Assembly (NCBI GenBank): GCA_018644935.1
Contig: JABGPL010000009.1
Span: 1 to 64,000 of the forward strand
Source: Calditrichota bacterium
Lineage (GTDB): Bacteria > Electryoneota > AABM5-125-24 > Hatepunaeales > Hatepunaeaceae
Direction: 5' to 3'
Length of the DNA stretch: 64,000 nt
This document shows, piece after piece, positions 1-7,054 of this stretch. Under the pieces are notes generated by a model. The model saw only the letters and a list, made by a program, of their open reading frames with translations, was not told the origin of the DNA and did no database searches. Within the stretch, counting starts at the first letter, position 1. Each line of letters opens with the position of its first letter. The translations under genes and the position numbers were made by a program.

Positions 1-2
1 AT

Positions 3-1469
3 TTGTTCAATTCAGATATCCGATCACCTCTTGGTGATTTAGAATCTGAAAACTGGCTTATGACAGTCAGAACCGGTCGTCATGGTGATGTCACTTTAAC
101 CTGGGATGATATTGAGATTGGAACTCCTGATGGTTATGATTTTGTGTTGATTGATACGGAGACAGATGAAGAAATCAACATGAATGATTCAGATAGTTAC
201 ACATACAATTCCCGCGGAACCCATGATTTTCTTGTCCGGGCAAGTTCACCACCTCCTGAAAGGCAATTGGGCGCAATCATGGAGTTTGGATGGAACATCT
301 TATCGATAAATATCGATCCGGGTAATGCGTTCCTTTCAGAAGGTGAAGATCGCGGTCCTGATATCATTGGTATGATGGAGCAATTGCGCATCGACGAGGA
401 TACTCACCATATTCAGTTGATGAAGAATGAAGACGGCCAGTTTTATCTACCAGCCTTTGAGTTTAACAATATTCCATACTGGGATTTGACTGAAGGCTAC
501 CAGGTGAAAGTTGATGAGGATGTTGAAGCTGTCTGGGAGGGCTACCAGATTTCTGCAGGTTCAGATATACCGCTCGAAATGGATTGGAATCTAATTGCAT
601 ATTTCCCGACATATGAATTAGATGCATCAGCACCTGATTATCATGTTCTATCTCCAATTATTGATCACGTGATAATGGCTAAAGACAGTGATGGTCGCTT
701 TATGCTGCCTTTATTTAACTTCTCGAATATGTTGCCCTGGCAGGAAACAAAGGGTTATCATGTCAAGGTTGATGAAGATGTTGTTTTAAACTACCCGGAG
801 GAGAACGAGCATGTCAACGGTATGGCGTCAAATAATGACCTGCCTGGTTTGTCCCACTGGAAAGAAACAACATTGAGCAGTGAAAATATGAGTATCCTTA
901 TTTCATCAGTAACGAATACCGTTGTTAGTGAAAACTTTGAGTTAGGTGCTTACACAAACTCAGGTATGCTGGTCGGAGCAGGACGATTTGACGATCAGGG
1001 TCGTTGCGGAATAGCTGTCTGGGGTGATGATGAGTTTACCGATGAGGTAGAAGGATTGACCGAGGGTGAAGCATTTTCACTTAAACTTTGGAATGGCATT
1101 GAACTAAAGGATCTAAATGCATCCACCGTTTCACAGGGCGAGGGTTTGGTTTATTCAACAAATGGATTTACCATGCTGGATGTTTCAGAAGCTGAGTTAA
1201 TGCCTGAAGAATTCTATTTAAGCCAGGCCTACCCTAATCCATTCAATTCAACCATGCGGGTAAATTATGGACTTCCTGTATCGAGTGATATCACCCTTTC
1301 GGTTTATGATGCAACTGGACGGTTGGTTGCCACGCTGTTTAATGGAAATCAATCCATTGGTAATCATACTGTCATCTGGGAAGCATCCGATATCGCGGCA
1401 GGAATTTATCTGGTGAGAATGCAATCCGGTGATGGAGCGCATATTCGTAAGGTTACTCTGTTGAAGTAA
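3..1469 (+). CDS. T9SS-sorted secreted protein, 5' truncated
   Basis: The frame is open from the window edge, so the true start lies upstream and the first in-frame TTG is not a credible start. The last 80 or so residues form a type IX secretion-type sorting domain: YPNPFNST near residue 408, then YDATGRLVATL and a C-terminal GIYLVRMQSG...KVTLLK. Such domains direct export across the outer membrane and are then removed or anchored. Two diverged internal repeats of about 45 residues are visible (about 136-174 and 222-260), each with a K..DG.F.LP.F.F.N core and ending GY.VKVDEDV. No catalytic motif was recognised, so a structural or adhesive surface role is inferred. A strong terminator follows directly. 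Confidence 0.85.
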   Translation: MFNSDIRSPLGDLESENWLMTVRTGRHGDVTLTWDDIEIGTPDGYDFVLIDTETDEEINMNDSDSYTYNSRGTHDFLVRASSPPPERQLGAIMEFGWNILSINIDPGNAFLSEGEDRGPDIIGMMEQLRIDEDTHHIQLMKNEDGQFYLPAFEFNNIPYWDLTEGYQVKVDEDVEAVWEGYQISAGSDIPLEMDWNLIAYFPTYELDASAPDYHVLSPIIDHVIMAKDSDGRFMLPLFNFSNMLPWQETKGYHVKVDEDVVLNYPEENEHVNGMASNNDLPGLSHWKETTLSSENMSILISSVTNTVVSENFELGAYTNSGMLVGAGRFDDQGRCGIAVWGDDEFTDEVEGLTEGEAFSLKLWNGIELKDLNASTVSQGEGLVYSTNGFTMLDVSEAELMPEEFYLSQAYPNPFNSTMRVNYGLPVSSDITLSVYDATGRLVATLFNGNQSIGNHTVIWEASDIAAGIYLVRMQSGDGAHIRKVTLLK

Positions 1470-1517
1470 CTTGTATGAAGGATATAAGTGTAGGCTTAAT
1501 CCTACTCTGCATGAATG

Positions 1518-1559
1518 TAAACAAAAGCGCCCGGTTTTTCGACCGGGCGCTTTTGTTTA
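1518..1559 (+). terminator. Intrinsic terminator
   Basis: An 18-bp perfect stem (arms 1518-1535 and 1542-1559, core AGCGCCCGGT/ACCGGGCGCT) closes a 6-nt TTTTCG loop. The outer stem is A-rich on the left and T-rich on the right, so it can work in both directions. It lies 48 bp after the preceding stop codon and should end that transcript. Confidence 0.9.
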
Positions 1560-1624
1560 TAGACAAAGCATCCTTCGCAGGAAGTACAGCAACTATTATC
1601 ACGCTATCTCAGAAACCAATATCA

Positions 1625-1650
1625 GTAGGCTAGACATTCCCAGGCTGGCC
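1625..1650. repeat. Degenerate palindromic element (GTAGG/CATTCC family)
   Basis: It has the GTAGG head and ACATTCC centre of the neighbouring elements, but its right arm no longer pairs well with the left, so it reads as a decayed copy. Confidence 0.35.
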
Positions 1651-1664
1651 ATGAATGCGTTGCT

Positions 1665-1689
1665 GGTAGGACAAGCATTCCTGCATGTC
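1665..1689. repeat. Palindromic element (GTAGG/CATTCCTG family)
   Basis: Head GTAGG, then an 8-bp stem with one mismatch (GACAAGCA at 1670-1677, TGCATGTC at 1682-1689) around a TTCC loop. The head, loop and central CA..TG match the element at 1863 while the outer arm sequence differs. Confidence 0.55.
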
Positions 1690-1862
1690 ATTCCCCCAAT
1701 GGTGGATATCTGGAATTTTTAAGAACTCATTAGATTACCGATCAAGTCGGGAATGGGTAAAATAGATGTATTTGATTTATGGACAGCCTGTTCCCATTTG
1801 ACCATATATAGATCAACGGATTCTTCTTCTCAGGTGTTGAAAGTGATGTCACTCCGTCGAAC

Positions 1863-1888
1863 CAGTAGGTCGAACATTCCTGTTCGAC
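1863..1888. repeat. Palindromic element, identical 26-bp copy at 40282
   Basis: A perfect 8-bp stem (GTCGAACA at 1869-1876, TGTTCGAC at 1881-1888) closes a TTCC loop and follows a CAGTAG head. The same 26 bases occur at 40282-40307, 38 kb away, directly after the RND permease stop codon. Dispersed intergenic location and hairpin form resemble REP-type elements. Confidence 0.8.
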
Positions 1889-2019
1889 GATTCGCTGGAT
1901 AGCGATTCATTCAATCACAAGTAATTAATATAAACCACCATGGGTGTCTTTCGAAGCGCTCCTGGTGGTATTGTGAATGTGGGATGCCACAGCAGCACAA
2001 GCATGACTCTAGTGTTTAA

Positions 2020-2044
2020 GCAGGTTGGGCATTCCTGCCAGACC
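2020..2044. repeat. Imperfect palindromic element (CATTCCTG core)
   Basis: Arms GGTTGGGCA (2023-2031) and TGCCAGACC (2036-2044) pair at 7 of 9 positions around TTCC. The centre CATTCCTG is shared with the elements at 1665, 1863 and 40282. Confidence 0.5.
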
Positions 2045-2175
2045 TTCACGCCGGTATTCGGATTCATCTTCTAAGGTCTTGCAAGTACCCTTACAAAAAA
2101 AGGTCAAAACTTGCTCGTTTCTAGAAAATGTATTAACTTGGATTCTAAACTTAATCTTGTAGACAGGGGTCGAAA

Positions 2176-2451
2176 ATGGAAGTGAAAAACATAAAAGCTA
2201 ATCCGGAGATAATCCTTAGAGACGATCTCGAGGAGGCAGCTGTTCTTTTTAATCCGGAAAACAGCAAAACATTTGGTTTAAACAGAACCGGATTGGTGAT
2301 TTGGCGAAATCTTGATGGAAAGCATTCCACATCCCAAATTGCTGATGAAGTAACGAATCAATGTGCAGAAATTCCGGAAGACCTGGAGAATCATATTAAG
2401 TCATTCACAGATGCATTGGTTGAAAATGGTTTAGCTGGATATATCCTTTAA
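2176..2451 (+). CDS. PqqD-family RiPP recognition element protein (ScmD-like)
   Basis: A 91-residue single-domain protein of the PqqD family, a small winged-helix fold that binds leader peptides of ribosomally made, modified peptides and presents them to enzymes. The family pattern is clear: an N-terminal strand region, LFNPENSKTFGLNRTG (the 'level of filling' strands), VIWRNLDG and the helical half with IADEV...F...L...GL. ATG at 2176 has AGGGG 6 bases upstream. It is followed after 26 bp by an ScmC-like protein; PqqD-like ScmD and ScmC also occur together in the SynChlorMet cassettes of other bacteria. Which peptide it binds is unknown, because no precursor gene was identified. Confidence 0.85.
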   Translation: MEVKNIKANPEIILRDDLEEAAVLFNPENSKTFGLNRTGLVIWRNLDGKHSTSQIADEVTNQCAEIPEDLENHIKSFTDALVENGLAGYIL

Positions 2452-2477
2452 GAAACATTAATAAACATTAAGTATCA

Positions 2478-3395
2478 ATGCTATCAGATAGCCCACAGAT
2501 TCAGTTTAGATATCAGCTTCAACTATCATCCGAGGTACAATGGTTGATTGGCAATACACAGGGATGTGCGGAATGGACAAATGAATTTTGTAAGGTCTTA
2601 GAATTAAGCCAGTCTGTTAATTCTGCATCAATTCCGAAACTTATCTTCACGACTGATTCAGAGCAAATTACTGAACATCCCATTTTTCAACGCTCCGGTT
2701 TCCCGAAATTAACCTGGACAAACTACAAATACTTCGGATCAAGAATCTGGTACAATAATCATACATTTGATCTATTCTGCCAGATCACAGAGCCGGAAAC
2801 CTTCGATGATAAGATTTATAGTATGTGGGCTGTTGTACACGCAGTATATAGAAGAGCGGTTCAAATTGGGGGAACCCCTCTACACGCAGCAATAAGTGAG
2901 CAGGATGGAAAGGGAATTGTATTCGCTGCACCCGGAGGTGGGGGAAAATCTACAACGTCAAAACGTCTTTCCGAAAATTTCCAACTCCATGGTGATGATG
3001 AAGTTCTGGTTTTGCCTGATGATTCGGAATCCTTCATCGCTCACCCTTTTCCAACCTGGAGCAACTTTCTTTATAAACGTCCAAAGGTCAGTTGGAAGGT
3101 TGAGAAAAAGATACCCCTGAAAGCTGCTTTTTTTATTGAAAAGGCTGATAAGGAGGAAATTATTCCTCTCAAATCCCATGAAGCATCCGCATTGTTTAAT
3201 CAATCCATCAGACAGATAATGATGAGAGGGTGGCATCTTTCAGGTCCAGACACCAAATCCAGGTTGATAAAAGAGTGTTTTGGTATTGCCGTTGATCTTG
3301 CAAAGTCAATCCCTGCGTTTAAGATACGATTGACCCTTGAAGGATCTTTTGAAGATACGCTGGAGAAAGTATTAAAGGAAAAAGGAATTTTCTGA
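2478..3395 (+). CDS. ScmC / HPr-kinase-like P-loop protein
   Basis: This 305-residue protein matches the HPr(Ser)-kinase-like ScmC type found in peptide-modification cassettes. Visible signatures are PLHAA (about 137-141), a Walker A loop APGGGGKSTT at 151-160 with K157 and S158, HGDDEVL after it, and the family-typical AHPFPTWS. Classical HprK phosphorylates HPr on a serine; lasso-peptide relatives phosphorylate the C-terminal residue of the precursor. By analogy this protein may phosphorylate a peptide, but its substrate cannot be read from the sequence. It lies 26 bp after the RRE gene and one base before the start zone of the peptidase gene, so it is operonic. No strong ribosome site precedes its ATG, suggesting translational coupling. 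Confidence 0.75.
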   Translation: MLSDSPQIQFRYQLQLSSEVQWLIGNTQGCAEWTNEFCKVLELSQSVNSASIPKLIFTTDSEQITEHPIFQRSGFPKLTWTNYKYFGSRIWYNNHTFDLFCQITEPETFDDKIYSMWAVVHAVYRRAVQIGGTPLHAAISEQDGKGIVFAAPGGGGKSTTSKRLSENFQLHGDDEVLVLPDDSESFIAHPFPTWSNFLYKRPKVSWKVEKKIPLKAAFFIEKADKEEIIPLKSHEASALFNQSIRQIMMRGWHLSGPDTKSRLIKECFGIAVDLAKSIPAFKIRLTLEGSFEDTLEKVLKEKGIF

Positions 3396-3402
3396 TTTGG
3401 TC

Positions 3403-4023
3403 ATGAATCCGAACCCATCCAAAACGACCAAGTATTATACTGGCAACAGTATGAAGCCGACCTTCAGACCGTTGGATGATCTTGTCATTGAATCCAGGGA
3501 ATTTCAAGATATTAAAACTGGCGATATTATTGTATTTAATCCATCTAAAGGATCACAAAGTATCGTTCATAGGGTGATTGAAATTAAGGGAGCTGGGTTA
3601 GTCACACAAGGCGATAATAATGTTAACGCTGACAATCAGTTGGTGACATCTGAAAACTTGATTGGTAAAGTGGTCGCTTATGAGCGTAATGGGAAGAGAA
3701 AACCTGTTACTGGAGGACAGATTGGAAATTCAAAATTGGCGGTCATAAGATCCAGACGGAAGCTCCTCAATCAACTGCTAAAGTCTGGATTACTTCAAAA
3801 AACTAAACACCTGATTGTGGGGATACCTCTATATTATGCGGTTCCATTTCACAAAATCACCCACACACTCCTTTTGAAAGTTGGCGATGAATACCAACTT
3901 CAATTATTTATCGGTAAACTAAAAATTGGAAAATTCCCTGATAAAAACCAAAATTGGCAAATAAATCGTTTTCTTAGGCCATTTATCAATATTTCGAAAC
4001 TCCCTGAAGCAATCAACAGGTGA
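3403..4023 (+). CDS. S24/S26-family peptidase, Ser-His type (signal-peptidase-like)
   Basis: The N-terminus carries the signal-peptidase box GNSMKPTF, with probable nucleophile Ser16. The general base position is VHRV with His56, as in archaeal/ER-type S26B and SipW-like enzymes, rather than the Lys of typical bacterial signal peptidases. QGDNNVNADN (about 69-78) matches the conserved GDN box. No N-terminal transmembrane anchor is evident and the C-terminal 100 residues are not recognised. ATG at 3403 is preferred over an in-frame TTG six bases upstream. Placed between the kinase-like gene and the exporter, it could remove a leader peptide before export. That role is inference. Confidence 0.75.
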   Translation: MNPNPSKTTKYYTGNSMKPTFRPLDDLVIESREFQDIKTGDIIVFNPSKGSQSIVHRVIEIKGAGLVTQGDNNVNADNQLVTSENLIGKVVAYERNGKRKPVTGGQIGNSKLAVIRSRRKLLNQLLKSGLLQKTKHLIVGIPLYYAVPFHKITHTLLLKVGDEYQLQLFIGKLKIGKFPDKNQNWQINRFLRPFINISKLPEAINR

Positions 4024-4035
4024 GAGTTTAGATAA

Positions 4036-5769
4036 TTGAAAACAAGTATCCCAAAACAATTGCCCATTTTCCGGTTCTTAAAACTGATATGGCACAGCTC
4101 CCCTAAATGGTCATCAATTTATACAGTATTCCTGATACTGAATGGCATTTTCCCTCTCTTCCAATTATACATCGTTAAGCTGATTATTGATAAGATTGCA
4201 ATGAAGTTGGAGTCACCGACGGATACCGACCCGATGAGCGGAATAATGATTTGGTTGATATTTGCTGGCTTAATTTATCTCGTATCAAATGTTCTACAGA
4301 ACGTTGAGCAATGGATGAGGACAATTCAAACACAATTTCTCGCCGATCACTTGCTTGAAATCGTCCATAAAAAATCAATTGATGTCGATTTGCAGTATTA
4401 TGAAGATTCCCGATTTCATGACACACTACACCGCGCTCAACAGGAAGCACGAATTAGACCTGGAATGTTAATCAGTAACCTTTCAAGGATCATCCGGAGT
4501 TCTATTTCACTACTGGGAATTTCCGTTTTACTGTTCACATTGCATTGGGCGATACCTTGTGTATTGGTAGCGGCATCCCTTCCGCTTGTATTCGCACGGA
4601 TAAAGCTGTCACAGAAACTATATGCATGGTCAAGGGAAAAAACACATAATGACCGTTTATCCTATTATTATAGTTGGTTAATGACCCAAATTGCATTTGC
4701 AAAGGAAATAAGATTATTCGGATTAGGTGATTATTTTATAAAGAAGTTTAGCGCTATAAGATCTGTCCTCCGAAAAAAATATTCCAGTATTATCATTAGA
4801 AAATCACTTGTCGAATTGCCTATTCAGATGCTAAATACTGCCACTTTGATCGCTATCCTGGTCTTTATCATCAAATCAAATCTATCAGGTAAATTGACAC
4901 TGGGCGATGTTGTAATGTTTATGCAAGCCACCATTCGAGCAATATCGTCTTTATCTGGTATGATAACTGGTGTGAGCGGTGTAATGCAAAATAACCTATT
5001 CCTGAAAAACCTGTTTGAATTCCTTGATCTAGAAAAGAGCATTATTGAATCACAGCACAGTACTAACATTAATACACGGTTGAAGGAAGGCATTAGATTC
5101 TGCGATGTTTCGTTCAAGTACCCTAATTCAGACAGGCTTGTTTTAGATAACATTAATCTTAAGTTGAACCCCGGGGAAGTTATTGGATTGACAGGTTTGA
5201 ACGGTTCCGGGAAAACAACTCTGATTAAACTGCTATGCCGTCTATACGAACCTTCAGATGGCTCAATTCAAATCGATGGAACTGATATCCGCGAGATAGA
5301 CCTTTGTAACCTGCGTCGGAACATCAGTGTTCTTTTCCAGGACTACGGAAGATACTTCTTCACCCTAAAAGAGAACATCCTTCTGGGAGGAATTGAAGAT
5401 TCAGTAGATGAAGATAGATTAAAATCCAGTATGACGATTGCCCTTGTGGATAATATAAAACAAAGATTCAAAAACGGACTTGATCAAACTCTGGGGACCT
5501 GGTTTGAAAAAGGCACCGAACTAAGTTTTGGGGAATGGCAGAGAATAGCACTTGCTCGAGTTCTTTATCAAAAAGCACCAATAGTTATACTGGATGAACC
5601 TACAAGTTCGCAGGATATGGAATCTGAGCAATTAATCTCTGAAAACATAATTAGGAACAGAGGTGACAAGATCATTCTCATCATAAGTCATAGAAAAGAG
5701 ATACTTAATATTGCTGATAGAGTATTAGTTTTAACCAATGGTAACCAAATTAGTGAAATGGAGATATAA
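4036..5769 (+). CDS. ABC transporter, fused permease and ATPase
   Basis: A half-size ABC exporter: six hydrophobic helices in residues 1-320, then a nucleotide-binding domain. Walker A is GLNGSGKT at 387-394, the signature is LSFGE at 496-500 (a variant of LSGGQ), Walker B is IVILDEP at 516-522, and the switch histidine is H552. It would act as a homodimer in the inner membrane. The start is a TTG at 4036 just after the peptidase stop, because no ATG or GTG fits the conserved N-terminus. Its place in an RRE/kinase/peptidase cassette suggests export of a modified peptide, as the D proteins of lasso clusters do. There is no C39 peptidase domain. Confidence 0.88.
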   Translation: MKTSIPKQLPIFRFLKLIWHSSPKWSSIYTVFLILNGIFPLFQLYIVKLIIDKIAMKLESPTDTDPMSGIMIWLIFAGLIYLVSNVLQNVEQWMRTIQTQFLADHLLEIVHKKSIDVDLQYYEDSRFHDTLHRAQQEARIRPGMLISNLSRIIRSSISLLGISVLLFTLHWAIPCVLVAASLPLVFARIKLSQKLYAWSREKTHNDRLSYYYSWLMTQIAFAKEIRLFGLGDYFIKKFSAIRSVLRKKYSSIIIRKSLVELPIQMLNTATLIAILVFIIKSNLSGKLTLGDVVMFMQATIRAISSLSGMITGVSGVMQNNLFLKNLFEFLDLEKSIIESQHSTNINTRLKEGIRFCDVSFKYPNSDRLVLDNINLKLNPGEVIGLTGLNGSGKTTLIKLLCRLYEPSDGSIQIDGTDIREIDLCNLRRNISVLFQDYGRYFFTLKENILLGGIEDSVDEDRLKSSMTIALVDNIKQRFKNGLDQTLGTWFEKGTELSFGEWQRIALARVLYQKAPIVILDEPTSSQDMESEQLISENIIRNRGDKIILIISHRKEILNIADRVLVLTNGNQISEMEI

Positions 5770-7013
5770 TGAACCATAAGGATTATCTCCTGTGGATAAT
5801 AAATCACATATCACCTACGGATAATCAAATCCATTCTCCCGATTCATTATCATCGAATGATTGGTTAAACATTTTCAACATTGCACTTGAGGAGGGTTTG
5901 GCGGTTTATCTGTACTATTGCCTGAGACAATTATTCTCCGAAATTATTATCCCAGAACAAATCAATCAGAAATTTGTAAAAGCTTCACAGAATTTGATTG
6001 CTAAAAACACCGTTATTTTCCATGAAATGGAAAAAGTTTTGAGGACGCTCAATGATAATGACATTCCAGTAATTGTATTGAAAGGTGCGTATTTGTCCAC
6101 CGTAATTTATCCGCATAATGGACTTCGTCCAATGGGAGATATTGATCTTCTGGTTCACAAGCGTGACTTAAAAAAAGTTCGTACCATTCTTTTGGACATG
6201 GATTATCAACAAAAAATACAATTAGATATTGAAATGGAATGTGAAAGATCGAGACATTTGAGACCTTTCATCAACGATAAATCCGTTAAAATTGAAATAC
6301 ATTGGACAATCACCGAAAAGCCTGACCAATTAAATGAACTTGCCAGGAATAAATATTGGGATCGAGCTCAATCGATCCGAATTTCAAACAATGATGTATA
6401 TGTTTTTTCAGCTGAGTATTTGATAGCATATCTATGCTACCATTCGTACTATTGTCATTTTTTCAAATTGGGATTAAAATCTTTCTGTGATATCGCTGAG
6501 ACATTGAGACATTTTCAACACGAAATCGACTTTAATAAACTCTTTAGTTATTCATTTGAACTGAATTCAAATCGTATTGTATATACAACACTTTGTGTCG
6601 TTTCTGATTTGTTTGGACTTAGACTACCAGGAAATCCAATGTCCAAATTTAAACCCGAAGGTTTCAATCAAGATAGGGTAGATTCAGTTAAGGGATGGAT
6701 ACTGGGAGAATTTGATGAGGTCCCATCATGTGATCGAAATATTGCCAACGTATGGAACAATAGCAAAACAGGTATTGGAATGCTGGTTTATGTTTCGAAG
6801 AGGATTTTTTTATCTAAACTGGAACTCTCTACAAAATACAATGTCCCGGTCAATTCAGTAAAAATCTACATTTTTCATCTAGTCCGAATCAAAGATCTTT
6901 TTTTTCAATACAGTCGATCTTTGTTCCGTGTTATTCTTAATAACACGGAAATGAAGAAATCAATTAAAACTATAAACAAAAAAAGTGAGTTAGAAGATTG
7001 GTTGAGTATCTAA
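5769..7013 (+). CDS. Nucleotidyltransferase family protein (NTP_transf_5 type)
   Basis: A 414-residue member of the uncharacterised nucleotidyltransferase family often found in lasso and other RiPP clusters. The diagnostic block is VLKGAYL followed by GLRPMGDIDLLVHKRD, in which D124 and D126 are the expected metal-binding aspartates of a pol-beta-type fold. The start codon overlaps the stop of the ABC gene (TAATG) and has GGAG upstream, so it is translationally coupled. Such proteins are suspected of tailoring a peptide or sugar with a nucleotidyl group; no substrate is known here. It is the last gene of the cassette and converges with the gene at 7055. Confidence 0.8.
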   Translation: MNHKDYLLWIINHISPTDNQIHSPDSLSSNDWLNIFNIALEEGLAVYLYYCLRQLFSEIIIPEQINQKFVKASQNLIAKNTVIFHEMEKVLRTLNDNDIPVIVLKGAYLSTVIYPHNGLRPMGDIDLLVHKRDLKKVRTILLDMDYQQKIQLDIEMECERSRHLRPFINDKSVKIEIHWTITEKPDQLNELARNKYWDRAQSIRISNNDVYVFSAEYLIAYLCYHSYYCHFFKLGLKSFCDIAETLRHFQHEIDFNKLFSYSFELNSNRIVYTTLCVVSDLFGLRLPGNPMSKFKPEGFNQDRVDSVKGWILGEFDEVPSCDRNIANVWNNSKTGIGMLVYVSKRIFLSKLELSTKYNVPVNSVKIYIFHLVRIKDLFFQYSRSLFRVILNNTEMKKSIKTINKKSELEDWLSI

Positions 7014-7054
7014 TTTTCAAAATTGCTCACAGAAAATTAATCATGCCCTGCAAA

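Larger units (their letters stand above)
1470..2175. other. Gene-free region carrying an array of palindromic elements
   Basis: After the terminator there is no convincing gene up to the RRE gene at 2176. The stretch holds at least four related short hairpin elements (listed separately) sharing a GTAGG-like head and a CATTCCTG-like centre. Two short ORFs (1753-1902 and 1940-2074) overlap these elements and lack good ribosome binding sites. An AGGGG Shine-Dalgarno sits at 2165-2169 ahead of the next gene. Confidence 0.6.

Noticed and set aside
1471-1722. Plus-strand 83-codon frame after the first gene
   Set aside because: It runs straight through a perfect 18-bp terminator hairpin and two palindromic elements, and has no ribosome binding site.
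1753-2074. Two short ORFs (1753-1902, 49 aa; 1940-2074, 44 aa) as possible RiPP precursors
   Set aside because: Both overlap dispersed palindromic elements, lack ribosome sites and show no leader-core organisation; kept only as weak leads.
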